Positions 35,362 through 45,198 are shown, counted from the stretch's first letter. The stretch is DNA of 64,000 bases from Methanobacteriota archaeon (GCA_029977605.1 JAPOKN010000001.1:32567-96566), one strand, 5' to 3'. The notes: generated by a model from the letters alone, not told the origin. A program made the numbers and translations.

Positions 35362-36531
35362 TCACTTTCCAATTTCACGAGCAATTACTAATCGTTGAAC
35401 TTCTTGAGTTCCTTCATAAATTTGAGTGATTTTCGCATCGCGGAAAAATCTTTCTACAGGGAAATCCTTTGTGTATCCATATCCGCCTAATACTTGTACT
35501 GCTCTTTCTGAAACCCACATTGCAGTATCACCTGCACTGAGCTTTGCAATTGAAGCTTCAAGCGTATGGCGTGATGATCCATTTTCGTAATGTTCTTGTT
35601 TAGCCCATGCAGCTTTGTAAACTTGTAATCTTGCAGCATCGATTCTAACAGCCATATCTGCTAGATAATTACTTATCGATTGGTGAGCAGCTATAGGTTT
35701 ACCGAAAGTTTCCCGTTCTTTTGAATATTTCAGTGCAGCTTCGTATGCCCCCTGTGCAATACCTAGTGCTTGAGCAGCTATACCTATTCTAGAATTATCT
35801 AACGCATTCATTGCAATTGGAAAACCTTTACCTACATCTCCAAGTATGTTTGCTTTTGGGACTTTACATTCATTTAGAATTAATGTACATGTATCACTTG
35901 AACGAATTCCTAATTTGTCTTCTTTCTTTCCAATTTCAAATCCTTCAAACCCTTTTTCAATTATAAAACAAGTCACACCTCCATGACTCTTTTTTCCGTA
36001 ATCAGGGTGATTGGTCACTTTAGCAAATAGAACGAAAAGATCTGCAGTTGTTCCGTTAGTAACCCACATTTTTTCACCATTCAAAGTATAGTGTTCACCA
36101 TCATCTGTAGCTCTTGCTACCATTGCAGCAGCATCTGTGCCTGAACCGGCTTCGCTCAAAGAATATGCGCCTAAGAATTCTCCAGAGGCTAATTTTGGTA
36201 AATATTTTTCCTTTTGCTCTTCATTTCCACTCAATGCTATTGTCATAGAACAAAGTCCGACGTGGACGGCTACCATGACTCCTAAAGACGGATCCACTCT
36301 TGACAATTCTTCGACAACAATTGCCTCTGAAATATCATCTAATTTCTGACCACCGTATTTTTCAGGTATGGTCATTCCTGCAAATCCTAGCTCTGCGAAC
36401 TTTTTGAATTCCTCAATAGGTGCAATTTGTTCCTTATCTCTCTTGTTACAAGTAGGCCCAGCAACATCTTCAGCAAATTCACGTACCATTCCGCGAATCA
36501 TTTTTTGGTCTTCGGTTTCTGCAAAATCCAT
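35362..36531 (-). CDS. Acyl-CoA dehydrogenase
   Basis: This 389-residue FAD enzyme introduces the alpha-beta double bond in acyl-CoA. It shows the FAD/substrate segments GAYSLSEAGSGTDAAAM and WVTNGTTADLFV, the R-E-TFGKPIA signature, and the C-terminal IYEGTQEVQRLVIAREIG, where the Glu of YEGTQE is the family catalytic base. It starts 3 bases after the NAC gene stop, so it appears to be in the TFB-Pelota-NAC operon. Enoyl-CoA hydratase at 50818 would catalyse the next step. Chain length is not decidable. Confidence 0.93.
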   Translation of the reverse strand: MDFAETEDQKMIRGMVREFAEDVAGPTCNKRDKEQIAPIEEFKKFAELGFAGMTIPEKYGGQKLDDISEAIVVEELSRVDPSLGVMVAVHVGLCSMTIALSGNEEQKEKYLPKLASGEFLGAYSLSEAGSGTDAAAMVARATDDGEHYTLNGEKMWVTNGTTADLFVLFAKVTNHPDYGKKSHGGVTCFIIEKGFEGFEIGKKEDKLGIRSSDTCTLILNECKVPKANILGDVGKGFPIAMNALDNSRIGIAAQALGIAQGAYEAALKYSKERETFGKPIAAHQSISNYLADMAVRIDAARLQVYKAAWAKQEHYENGSSRHTLEASIAKLSAGDTAMWVSERAVQVLGGYGYTKDFPVERFFRDAKITQIYEGTQEVQRLVIAREIGK

Positions 36532-36534
36532 TTT

Positions 36535-36894
36535 TTACTCACTCATCAATTTGATAATAGCTTCAGCAGGCTCTCCATTACATTCCTCTAAAGCTTCTTT
36601 TGCTTTCTCAGGAGAAACGCCAGCCTGTGCAGCTACTAAATCTATGTCTTCTTGGGGGATATTTGTAGTTTCCTCACTACTGCCTAGAGTGCGTTCTTCA
36701 GGTTCACCTACAATCTGATATGATTGTTGTCCCATCATATTCATTGCACTTACAGAAGGGTTGCTAAAGTACAATTCTTTATCTTTTGTTCGTATAATTA
36801 CTTCAGTAGCATCAATTTCTTCGGTAGCACTTTGTAATTGTTTTTGCAATTTTTTCATCATGCGGGGGTTCATACGCCCCATTCCTGGCATCAT
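36535..36894 (-). CDS. nac: Nascent polypeptide-associated complex protein
   Basis: NAC binds nascent chains at the ribosome exit. The 119-residue protein has the Met-rich, basic ribosome-binding N-terminus (MNPRMMKKLQKQL), the NAC beta-domain (about 28-70, EVIIRTKDKELYFSNPSV) and a C-terminal UBA domain (about 80-118, EDIDLVAAQAGVSPEKAKEAL read in parts). It lies between Pelota and acyl-CoA dehydrogenase on one strand. Confidence 0.95.
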   Translation of the reverse strand: MMPGMGRMNPRMMKKLQKQLQSATEEIDATEVIIRTKDKELYFSNPSVSAMNMMGQQSYQIVGEPEERTLGSSEETTNIPQEDIDLVAAQAGVSPEKAKEALEECNGEPAEAIIKLMSE

Positions 36895-36925
36895 ATGATG
36901 CTTACAAGCTACCCTCTAAAAGAAT

Positions 36926-37948
36926 TTATGTCATTTTATATCTAAGAATAACTGCAGTTCCTCCAAGTCCAATCAGCATTTCACCGCCGTGGTGGTGTGA
37001 GGAAACTTCTATGACATCTGTACGATTTTGCTGAGCTAATTCTAATAATTCCAAACCTTCTTTTTCTTTAGTCTTCTCAGATATTAGTAGAATGCTTTCT
37101 GCAGCCCCGCTCTCAACAGCATTTCGAACTTCGTTTTTACCGTAAGTACCCATTTCTTTTGCTATAGCTTCTTTAAGTTTCTCTACTGCAGCCATCTCTT
37201 CTTGAATTTTTATCTGAGCAACTGCGTTAGGTAAATCGCCTCTGCCTATTGCTTCATGAATACCAGCCATCCCTCCTTGACCAGAGTTTTCAATTACGCA
37301 GCCCTTGAATATCTCACGCGCTCTAGATTTGCCTACTTCAGCAAAATCTTCTTTTAAAAATCCAGGTCCTATTATAACAATTACAGAATCCTTAATGTGA
37401 ACTTTTACTATTTGCCTTACAGCTCTTTTGTAAAAATCATTAAGTTCTTCACCGCCGGTGGATTTTCCACTGCCTTCTCGACTAAGTGTTTTCAGTTCTC
37501 TTATGCCATATGTTCTTAATTCAGCAATTACAATCGAATCACTTTCAACAGCAATTGCTGTCGCAGTTACAATTGGTTCAGCGGCCTTTCTTAGTCTTTT
37601 TTTGTGATGATTTAGCCAAACTTCCTTTCTAACATCAAATGAATCGCCAGGTTCTAAGATTAAAGTGTGATGCAGTCCCTGATTATTTTCACCTAAAGAG
37701 ATAATCCCATGACACCTAAAGCGTTGCCCAAAAGATTGATATTCAAGGTTCTTAACGTCAATAGTTAGTTTCATCTTTTGTTTTTTGCCCCTCTCCTTTT
37801 TGAGCCTATCAGATTGTGAGGATTCACGTCTTTCAGTTAGAGCTCTAACTTGATCTCCCTCATTAAGTAATAAATTCAAATGATACAAATCATCCTCATT
37901 TTCTAAACGAATTTGGTAAACGTTACTATCACGTTTATTATATTTCAA
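36926..37948 (-). CDS. pelA: Pelota (Dom34) mRNA surveillance protein
   Basis: Pelota recognises stalled ribosomes with an empty A site and, with ABCE1, splits them. The 340-residue length is typical. The N-terminal Sm-like domain begins with NVYQIRLENEDDLYHL; the central eRF1-like domain holds GPGFLKEDF; the C-terminal domain ends with GEMLIGLGGTAVILRY. It starts 7 bases after the TFB stop, so the two are co-transcribed. Confidence 0.96.
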   Translation of the reverse strand: MKYNKRDSNVYQIRLENEDDLYHLNLLLNEGDQVRALTERRESSQSDRLKKERGKKQKMKLTIDVKNLEYQSFGQRFRCHGIISLGENNQGLHHTLILEPGDSFDVRKEVWLNHHKKRLRKAAEPIVTATAIAVESDSIVIAELRTYGIRELKTLSREGSGKSTGGEELNDFYKRAVRQIVKVHIKDSVIVIIGPGFLKEDFAEVGKSRAREIFKGCVIENSGQGGMAGIHEAIGRGDLPNAVAQIKIQEEMAAVEKLKEAIAKEMGTYGKNEVRNAVESGAAESILLISEKTKEKEGLELLELAQQNRTDVIEVSSHHHGGEMLIGLGGTAVILRYKMT

Positions 37949-37955
37949 AATAACC

Positions 37956-38906
37956 TCACAAGTAGACTACAATATCTAAATTTTTAGCTAATTCTTTGTA
38001 GCGATTCCTTATTGTTACTTCAGTAACTCCTACAGTATCTGCAATTGTTTTTTGTGTTTTTCTTTGGTCATGTACAACTGAAGCAATGTAAATGGCAGCA
38101 GCTGCAACTCCGGTTGGACCTCTTCCAGATGTTAGTTCAGCAGCAATTGCTTGATTTAGAATGCTTATTGCAGTATTTTCAACATCGCCGGGTAGTTCTA
38201 GTTCTCTACAAAAGCGAATTATGTAAACAGATGGAGATGCAGGCTGTAAATTTAATTTTAATTCTCTAGAAATATATCTGTAAGTTCTTCCAACTTCCTT
38301 TTTAGAAGCTCTAGAAGCTTCTGTAATTTCAGTTAATGTTCTTGGGACTTCACACCTTCTACATGCGCCGTAAAGTGCGGCGGCAGCAACACCTTCAACA
38401 GACCGCCCTCTTACTAAGTTATCTTGCACAGCTCTCCGGTAAAGCATTGCAGCTTCTTCTCTGACCTGACGATGTAATCCTATTTTTGAAGCCAATCTGT
38501 TAAGTTCATTAAGAGCTTGGGCTAAGTTTCTATCTGCAGAATTTGATGCCCTAGTTCGGTTCTGCCATTTCCTCATTCTGTAAACTTGAGCTCTATTTTT
38601 AGTAGGAACATTATTTCCGTTAATATCTCGTCCACCCCAACCAATATCCGTTGAAAGGCCTTTATCGTGTACCATTACAGACATTGGAGCTCCACCTCTT
38701 GCTCTCCTTTCATTTTGCTCAGAATCGAAGGCTCTCCACTCAGGGCCTTGATCAATTACTTGGTCATCAACAACAAGTCCACAATTCCTACAGGTAACTT
38801 CACCGCGCTTGTAATCGCGCACAATATGTTCCGAGTCACATTCTGGACATTCAGTCAATTCTTCAACATCAACTTCTTTGACATTTCCGGAAATATTCAT
38901 ATTCAT
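37956..38906 (-). CDS. tfb: Transcription initiation factor TFB (TFIIB-like)
   Basis: TFB recruits RNA polymerase to TBP-bound promoters. From the ATG at 38906 the protein is 316 residues; the frame is open to 38984, but a TATA box ends 20 bases before 38906, which makes the downstream start more likely. ATG 38900 is a further option. The N-terminal zinc ribbon shows CPECDSEH and CRNCGLVV, followed by the B-finger region and two cyclin-like repeats (about 110-200 and 205-300). It is the first gene of a TFB-Pelota-NAC-ACAD run. Confidence 0.97.
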   Translation of the reverse strand: MNMNISGNVKEVDVEELTECPECDSEHIVRDYKRGEVTCRNCGLVVDDQVIDQGPEWRAFDSEQNERRARGGAPMSVMVHDKGLSTDIGWGGRDINGNNVPTKNRAQVYRMRKWQNRTRASNSADRNLAQALNELNRLASKIGLHRQVREEAAMLYRRAVQDNLVRGRSVEGVAAAALYGACRRCEVPRTLTEITEASRASKKEVGRTYRYISRELKLNLQPASPSVYIIRFCRELELPGDVENTAISILNQAIAAELTSGRGPTGVAAAAIYIASVVHDQRKTQKTIADTVGVTEVTIRNRYKELAKNLDIVVYL

Positions 38907-38925
38907 ATTGGAAGAGAATTTTGTC

Positions 38926-38932
38926 AATATAA
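38926..38932 (-). promoter_or_regulatory. TATA box of the tfb gene
   Basis: On the minus strand the sequence TTATATT is centred 23 bases before the ATG at 38906. No ribosome-binding site lies between, so a leaderless transcript is likely. This element decides the start codon of tfb against the longer open frame. Confidence 0.5.
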
Positions 38933-39003
38933 GCTTTGGGCCATTGCCTTTAAATTCCCCATTTTGAAAGAAGGTGGAACACAAAATATAGATAACCTAT
39001 TTT

Positions 39004-40176
39004 ATGAACCTTGTATCAAGTGAATTGATGCGAAGGGTAAGGGATTCTATTCACGATTACATTGATTTAGATGAATTAGAGTCCTCTTTAGTTGATACTG
39101 AACCATATCAAAGATTGCGCTGGATAAAGCAATTAGGTTCAGCAAATTTAGTTTACCCTGGAGCAAACCATACCAGACTCGAACATAGTATAGGCGTTAG
39201 CCATCTAGTTAAACAAATGGCTAGCCAATCTGATGTTCCTGAAGATGAAATACCATTAGTTTCAATCGCAGGGTTACTTCATGATTTAGGCCATTCTCCA
39301 TACTCGCACTTAGCTGATGAGTTGCCATTTGGTAAAGATCATGTAGAAGTTACTCAGGATATTATTAATTCTAGTCAAATATCAGATATACTAAGCAATA
39401 AAGGATTAGACGTAAACGAAGTTTGCAATCTAATCAAAGGAGATCACAAGTACGGCTCACTAATTTCTGGAGATATTGATGGCGATCGTCTTGATTATCT
39501 TATGAGAGATTCACATTATACGGGTGTCAAAACAGGAGTAGACACTGGAAGATTAGTTACAAAGATGTCAATTGCAGATAATGAGCTAGTAATTGGAGAA
39601 AGTGGTTTGCCAGTAGTTGAAACTTTCTTAACTTCTCGTTCAATTATGTTTCCAACGGTCTATTTCCATCCATTTTCACGAGGGGCTGAATTAATGTTGG
39701 CAAGGGCAACTACAGCCGCAATTGATAATGATATTTTTACATATGATTCGTTTGTTGGTTTCACAGATCATAAATTTTTATCGGAGTTAAATTTGGCAGG
39801 CGGATTGTCGCAAAAGTTAGTTAATGATTTTGAAAAAAGGAACATAATAAAGAGGGTAGTTAGTATTACAAAAGATAAAACTGAAGAAATGGGAATTTCT
39901 AAATCAGATGTTGAAGATCTAGAATTATCAATTGCTCAAAAACTTGATATAGATCAATCAGAAATATTTATGGATTTACCGCCTTTTAAAGTAGTACCAG
40001 CTATGAAAGTTAAAATTCTTAAAGAGGATGGAACTCTAGATTATGCAAGTAATATGTCTACTATAACAAAAAGCCTATACGAAGCTCAGTTTGATCATTG
40101 GAGGTGTCGGATATATGCACCTTCTAAACTATCTAATCAAGCCTCAAAAATTGCAGGTCGAGAATTAGGAATTTAA
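39004..40176 (+). CDS. HD-domain phosphohydrolase (SAMHD1/dGTPase-like)
   Basis: This 390-residue protein has the HD metal-binding set: His61 in TRLEHSIG, His93-Asp94 in LLHDLGHSPYSH, and an Asp in GDIDGDRLDYL (about residue 159). The order and the YQRLRWIKQLG start are those of the COG1078-type HD family that includes dNTP triphosphohydrolases and SAMHD1. It diverges from tfb and is followed without a gap by the site-2 protease gene. The nucleotide substrate is inferred from the family. Confidence 0.88.
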   Translation: MNLVSSELMRRVRDSIHDYIDLDELESSLVDTEPYQRLRWIKQLGSANLVYPGANHTRLEHSIGVSHLVKQMASQSDVPEDEIPLVSIAGLLHDLGHSPYSHLADELPFGKDHVEVTQDIINSSQISDILSNKGLDVNEVCNLIKGDHKYGSLISGDIDGDRLDYLMRDSHYTGVKTGVDTGRLVTKMSIADNELVIGESGLPVVETFLTSRSIMFPTVYFHPFSRGAELMLARATTAAIDNDIFTYDSFVGFTDHKFLSELNLAGGLSQKLVNDFEKRNIIKRVVSITKDKTEEMGISKSDVEDLELSIAQKLDIDQSEIFMDLPPFKVVPAMKVKILKEDGTLDYASNMSTITKSLYEAQFDHWRCRIYAPSKLSNQASKIAGRELGI

Positions 40177-41757
40177 ATGTCTAAATCAATACAAAAATTC
40201 ATCGAAGGTCTAAATTGGAAAGTAGAAGACAGCAAATGGGATGGCAACGCCCATTTATTTTTCGTTAAAGAACCAGATAATTTGGAAGATAAATTTGAGG
40301 AGTTACGTTTAGCTCTAAAGGTGGCTACTACTTTTGGTGCAGGCCGTCTCTTCCCAATGCTAAGGAGAACAGGAAATGAATTGATTTTAGTTATTCTTCC
40401 TCAACCTTCATTTGATTATTATGAAAGTAGAATTAATTTGTATTTACTGTTAGCAACTTTTTTTACTACTACTTGGGCCGGCGCTATGTGGTGGGCCTCG
40501 TACGATGATTCTTCAATAATTGAGATGAACTGGTGGTGGCTTAGAATACTCATAAGTCCACAAATATTCTTTATGGGATTTCTTACTTTTTCTTTACCTT
40601 TAATGTTAATTCTTGGCGCTCACGAAATGGGTCATTACTACTATGCTAAGAAGCATAATCTTGATGCTTCCTTACCGTTCTTTTTACCCATGCCTCCAAT
40701 GATATTTCCATTTGGAACAATGGGCGCTTTTATTTCAATAAGAGAGCCAATACCAAATCGAAAGGCTCTTCTAGATGTTGGTGCAAGTGGGCCGATTGCA
40801 GGACTTTTAGTCGCTATACCTGTAACTCTTCTCGGTTTTTGGTTGACTGAATTTTATGCGCGAACTGTTCCAGTAGATTCAGGAGATTCGCTATTTTTAG
40901 GGTCATCTTTTTTCTTTGAATTACTTTTTTCGATTTCTGAAAACTTAAATCCTTCATCTGGAGACTATCTATCTCATCCAGTTGTTCTTGCAGGATGGAC
41001 AGGATTTTTTGTAACCGCATTGAATTTGATGCCGGCCGGGCAGCTAGACGGTGGTCATATTGCACGTTCATTGCTTGGTCCTAAAGCAAATATTTTATCT
41101 TTTGTAGTAATAATTTCTTTAATTTTTATGACATTTTATGGTATTCCTGGTTTTGGTCCTCCGTATATGGGATGGGCGATTTATGCACTTTTAATTTATT
41201 TTTTAGGAACGTACCATCCTCCACCTTCAGAAGAACTATCATCATTAGGTTCTCCTAGAATAGCAGTAGGATTGGTTACGGGTTTAATTTTGTTTACAAC
41301 TTTCACACCTTCACCCATTTTTACAGTAGATTCGCCTTTTTCTTTGGACATTGATTCAGACGAGAATAATTTTTATCAATACTCGGGTGAAACTAATGTA
41401 ACGTCAATTAGAATTTTAAATAGTGGTCAAGAAGACGGATGGGAAAATCTTTCTTTAAGTTTTAACAATAACATAGATAATGCAACTATCTCTATAGTTG
41501 TAGATTTCATTAACCTCTCTTCCGAACCTCAAACTATAAATGAAACATCAGATAATTTTAATCAATATGTTTTCTACGATTCAGAAACTAATTCTACGCA
41601 TTTGAATCTATCATCCGGAGATTCAGCTAATTTGACATTAACAATTACAACCTTAGACAATTCAACATTTGAGGACTCAAGCTTTGTATTAAGCGTAAAA
41701 AGTCGAACAGAAGATGTTTATAGTTCAACCTTTCATTTGTATAATAGAGATAAGTAA
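40177..41757 (+). CDS. Site-2 protease family (M50) membrane metalloprotease
   Basis: This 526-residue protease should cut substrates within the membrane. After an N-terminal soluble part (about 1-85) it has several helices with the zinc motif HEMGH at residues 149-153 and the third ligand Asp291 in NLMPAGQLDGGH. FPFGTMGAFISIREP is also family-typical. After the last helix (about 362-378) it has an extracytoplasmic beta-rich domain of about 140 residues rich in Asn, Ser and Thr, which is an unusual addition. It starts directly after the HD gene stop, and 2 bases separate it from pyrC. Confidence 0.9.
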   Translation: MSKSIQKFIEGLNWKVEDSKWDGNAHLFFVKEPDNLEDKFEELRLALKVATTFGAGRLFPMLRRTGNELILVILPQPSFDYYESRINLYLLLATFFTTTWAGAMWWASYDDSSIIEMNWWWLRILISPQIFFMGFLTFSLPLMLILGAHEMGHYYYAKKHNLDASLPFFLPMPPMIFPFGTMGAFISIREPIPNRKALLDVGASGPIAGLLVAIPVTLLGFWLTEFYARTVPVDSGDSLFLGSSFFFELLFSISENLNPSSGDYLSHPVVLAGWTGFFVTALNLMPAGQLDGGHIARSLLGPKANILSFVVIISLIFMTFYGIPGFGPPYMGWAIYALLIYFLGTYHPPPSEELSSLGSPRIAVGLVTGLILFTTFTPSPIFTVDSPFSLDIDSDENNFYQYSGETNVTSIRILNSGQEDGWENLSLSFNNNIDNATISIVVDFINLSSEPQTINETSDNFNQYVFYDSETNSTHLNLSSGDSANLTLTITTLDNSTFEDSSFVLSVKSRTEDVYSSTFHLYNRDK

Positions 41758-41759
41758 TA

Positions 41760-42977
41760 ATGTCAGTTTTCGAAGGTAAAGCATGGATTTCCAAACAGGG
41801 GCTAGTGGATGTTTCTATTGAAGTAGAAAATGGTTATATTTCTTCTGTTAAAAAGACAAGTTTGGAACCAAAAAAAGAGAAAGCAGGGGGTTTAATTTTA
41901 CCAGCAGCTTTTGACATGCATGTTCATTTCAGAGATCCAGGCTATCCACATAAGGAAGACTGGAAAACGGGTTCTGAATCTGCGGCTTGTGGTGGAGTTA
42001 CCGCAGTTGTAGATATGCCAAATACTAATCCATTTACCTCTGATATATCCTCATTCAGAGATAAAGAACAAATTGCTAAAAGCAAATCAATTGTAGATTT
42101 TGGAATAGGAATTAATGTTGAAGAAAATTTAACCGAGCAAGACTGGTTTAGTACAGTTCCTGCAGCTTTTTGGAAATTATATCCTTATGGTATCTCTTCA
42201 GATGATTATTTTAGATTAGCTAAGGAAGTTTTAGAAAAAACAAAAAAGCCAATGGTGGTGCACTGTGAACATCCAGATTATATGTACAATAATCCGCTTG
42301 AAAAATTATCAGATCACACTGAAAACCGTCTGGTTGCTGAAGAGCAATGTCTTGCATCAATGCCTTCGTCTGAATATTTGCATGTCGCACATCTTTCAAC
42401 TGCCAATGGATTGAAAAATCTTCCAAATCTATCCTCAACAGAGGTTTGTCCACATCACTTATTATTAAATTTAGATAATTGCAGTTCATTAGATTGTAAG
42501 GTAGATCCTCCTTTGCGTAATGTTTCTGACAATATTAGTCTTTATGACGCTTACAGAAGTGGCAAAATACCTATTTTAGCAAGTGATCATGCCCCACATA
42601 CAATTGAAGAAAAGAAATCAGATACTCCGCCTTCTGGTATGCCTGGAGTAGAAACTATGGTGCCTTTAATGTTACAAGAAGTTGTTGAAAAAAGGTTAGA
42701 CTTGAGCCGGTTGGTAAATAGTATGTCTGAAGCGCCAGCAGACCGTCTTGGTCTTAATAGAGGACGTATCGAAGTTGGGCAACCTGCAGATTTTATGTTC
42801 GTTGACCTCAATCGTTCTACAAATATTGACGTTGATAACTTACATTCAAGATCAAACTGGTCTCCGTTTGAAGACTGGCAAGCAATATTCCCTCACAAAG
42901 TATTTAGGAGGGGAGAATTAATTTCTGAAAATTCAGAAGTAGTTTCTAACAGCGGAGGAATAAATCTTTTTGACTAG
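41760..42977 (+). CDS. pyrC: Dihydroorotase
   Basis: Dihydroorotase closes the pyrimidine ring. The 405-residue amidohydrolase shows DMHVHFRDPGYPHKEDW with the first metal His pair, the metal-bridging Lys in AFWKLYPYG, HCEHPD and HVAHLST His ligands and the catalytic Asp in LASDHAPHT. It follows the protease gene after two bases. CTP synthase in this window acts later in the same pathway. Confidence 0.93.
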   Translation: MSVFEGKAWISKQGLVDVSIEVENGYISSVKKTSLEPKKEKAGGLILPAAFDMHVHFRDPGYPHKEDWKTGSESAACGGVTAVVDMPNTNPFTSDISSFRDKEQIAKSKSIVDFGIGINVEENLTEQDWFSTVPAAFWKLYPYGISSDDYFRLAKEVLEKTKKPMVVHCEHPDYMYNNPLEKLSDHTENRLVAEEQCLASMPSSEYLHVAHLSTANGLKNLPNLSSTEVCPHHLLLNLDNCSSLDCKVDPPLRNVSDNISLYDAYRSGKIPILASDHAPHTIEEKKSDTPPSGMPGVETMVPLMLQEVVEKRLDLSRLVNSMSEAPADRLGLNRGRIEVGQPADFMFVDLNRSTNIDVDNLHSRSNWSPFEDWQAIFPHKVFRRGELISENSEVVSNSGGINLFD

Positions 42978-42993
42978 TATTTTTCTAACGAAA

Positions 42994-43001
42994 CTTTAAT
43001 A
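42994..43001 (+). promoter_or_regulatory. TATA-like promoter element of the 43023 surface protein
   Basis: CTTTAATA is centred about 25 bases before the ATG at 43023, without a Shine-Dalgarno sequence. This suggests a leaderless transcript for the secreted protein gene. Confidence 0.4.
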
Positions 43002-43022
43002 CTGTCAAGATTTTAATTAGAT

Positions 43023-45170
43023 ATGATGAAAAGCATAGGTTATTCATTAATTTTGCTTAGTTTTGCAATATTATTGATTTCAGTCCCAGCAGACGCTGAG
43101 AAATATGGTAATACCGAATTTTTCTTGGCTAAATCAGGAATTGGTGATATTTATGACTTGACTATCGATGAGCCTTCTGAAGCTACACCGAAGTATTGGA
43201 AATGTCGTGATGATCCAAATCAAGCCAATACATTCTATCCACTGGTTTCTTGGGAGACTAATATGGGTGGTCCATTAGAATTAGGTGACTCTTACAGCTA
43301 TAGTTTTTGGGTAGAATCAACAAATGTTCAAGAAATTAGTTTTAAGACGACTTTATACATCCGAACTCAAGATGGCTTCAATAATTTATCAGTGGATGAG
43401 GTAACTAAGACTTCGGGTTTTGGATCATTCTTATCTGAGAATTACACACTTGATTTGGAATCCTCCGATCTTGATAAAAGTTTATTTCCAGATGGAGTTC
43501 CAGCTTACACCACTTTAGGAATTAAATTGGAAACAAGCGTTACCTGGGCTCCAGATACTGAAAATCGAACAGTATGGGTTAAAGCAGCACAATCTGATTT
43601 TCTTTCGTCTTTCATATTAGATTTTAAACACGTTAATATTGAAAGTGATGATTACTACTTTGATAACGACAGAGTTGAAGCCATAGATGAAGATTCATTA
43701 TTTATCAAAGTTAACGTGACTAATGCATTAGGTGCAGATAATTTTGATATTTCATCAGCAGAGATAATGGTTGATGGAATTAGTGGTGGAGGAAAATTTA
43801 AGGATACAATACAATTAAAGGATAAACACACTTATGCTAAATATATTCAGGGGAAATGGTGGTATCAAGAGGATAATGGTATTACTTCTGGCAATTATGT
43901 AATTAAGTTTTCATTGAAGGATAATTTCGGTAATACCTGGACATCATCTATGACGTATTATTTGGAAGTGGATCAGTATGGCCTAGAAATTGGGTTTGAC
44001 GAAGGCAGTAGTTCAAACGGACAATTACCTAAAGGCGGAAAGACAGATTATTCATTTAAGATATTGAACACAGGTAATACTAGAGATATTTTTATGATAA
44101 CTATTGATGACTCAGATGTTCCTTCAGGCTGGGAAGTTAGTCTTCAATCTGATTCATCTGTTAATCTTCAAATGGATCAATCATCTTATGTTCAAATTAG
44201 AGTAGAGGCTCCAGTTTCAGCAAAAGGAGGTTCATCTGAGAGAGTAACAATTACAGTAACCTCTTCAGGCAATGATGATATCTTTGAAGATGTTAGTTTA
44301 GTCACCACAGTAAGAACATATGGAGTAGCCTTCCTATCAGTTCCGGATAGAATTAATATAGATCCCGAAGAATTGGACATAGATGGATATTATAAATTTA
44401 AAATAAATTTAAGGAATACAGGCAGTGATAAGGATACATTTGATTTAGGAGTAACAACTTCGAGGAGCGATTGGACAATACGTGCCGAAGTACAGGGAAA
44501 TGATATTTCTGCAGTTACAATCGATAAATCTCAATCTGTCGCAGTAGACATTGTTGTTAGACCCGTCAACTATGAAGATAGTTTAGGTGAAGAAGTCACA
44601 TTCTTAATGACTGCAGATTCAATTTCTCCGGGAGACGGTTCAGCCACAGTCAACTCAAAAATTATAGTGGATGTTCCTGTAGAGAAAATATCGGACTTAT
44701 CAGTAAGTCTAGATGATGTATTAATAAATAACAAACCAATTGCAATTTTACAACCGTCAGACCTCCAAGAAGGCATGCCAATAGTAATTCAATTGACAGT
44801 TAACAATAATGGAGGAAAAAGTACAGGTATTTTTGGAGTAACACTTTACGAGGGCTCTAGAATTGTTGATGAGTTTGTTGTTGAGCAAGGGATAGGTGGT
44901 TTTGGTTCGGCACCAGTTATTCTAAACTGGGAAACTCCGTCAGAAGGTTTGAAGACCCTCAAAGTATATGTGGATTTTAAGCAGCAAACAGATGAATCAA
45001 ATAGTAAAAGGGCAGATAACACTTTGACTTTGCCACTTACAATAAGTGAGAAGAGCACTTCATCATCAAATAGTGAAAATACTGACGACGCTTTACTTTT
45101 CGGCCCTAATTTTTCATTAACGCTTGGTGTTTTATTATTTATTTCAATTATTTACAGACGTAAAAAATAG
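43023..45170 (+). CDS. Secreted, membrane-anchored surface protein with Ig-like repeats
   Basis: This 715-residue protein has an N-terminal signal peptide (about 1-25, ending PADA), a large beta-rich ectodomain and a C-terminal anchor (about 692-711, followed by RRKK). Segments near 330-420, 430-530 and 555-660 look like CARDB/NEW3-type Ig-like repeats, with phrases such as ILNTGNTRDIF and LRNTGSDKDTFDLG. The GPNF before the anchor is a possible variant of the PGF motif recognised by archaeosortases, but is not a clean match. Its function is probably in the cell envelope. The tRNA-Met gene follows. Confidence 0.75.
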   Translation: MMKSIGYSLILLSFAILLISVPADAEKYGNTEFFLAKSGIGDIYDLTIDEPSEATPKYWKCRDDPNQANTFYPLVSWETNMGGPLELGDSYSYSFWVESTNVQEISFKTTLYIRTQDGFNNLSVDEVTKTSGFGSFLSENYTLDLESSDLDKSLFPDGVPAYTTLGIKLETSVTWAPDTENRTVWVKAAQSDFLSSFILDFKHVNIESDDYYFDNDRVEAIDEDSLFIKVNVTNALGADNFDISSAEIMVDGISGGGKFKDTIQLKDKHTYAKYIQGKWWYQEDNGITSGNYVIKFSLKDNFGNTWTSSMTYYLEVDQYGLEIGFDEGSSSNGQLPKGGKTDYSFKILNTGNTRDIFMITIDDSDVPSGWEVSLQSDSSVNLQMDQSSYVQIRVEAPVSAKGGSSERVTITVTSSGNDDIFEDVSLVTTVRTYGVAFLSVPDRINIDPEELDIDGYYKFKINLRNTGSDKDTFDLGVTTSRSDWTIRAEVQGNDISAVTIDKSQSVAVDIVVRPVNYEDSLGEEVTFLMTADSISPGDGSATVNSKIIVDVPVEKISDLSVSLDDVLINNKPIAILQPSDLQEGMPIVIQLTVNNNGGKSTGIFGVTLYEGSRIVDEFVVEQGIGGFGSAPVILNWETPSEGLKTLKVYVDFKQQTDESNSKRADNTLTLPLTISEKSTSSSNSENTDDALLFGPNFSLTLGVLLFISIIYRRKK

Positions 45171-45190
45171 ATTTTTTGATTTAACAAGAT

Positions 45191-45198
45191 TTTATATC
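45191..45198 (+). promoter_or_regulatory. Possible TATA box of the initiator tRNA gene
   Basis: TTTATATC lies about 51-58 bases upstream of the mature tRNA 5' end, which would leave a leader of about 30 bases. A second AT-rich run at 45231 is too close to the tRNA. The assignment is tentative. Confidence 0.35.

Noticed and set aside
36368..36718. Open frame of 116 codons on the plus strand
   Set aside because: It overlaps acyl-CoA dehydrogenase and NAC on the other strand, both of which have strong family motifs.
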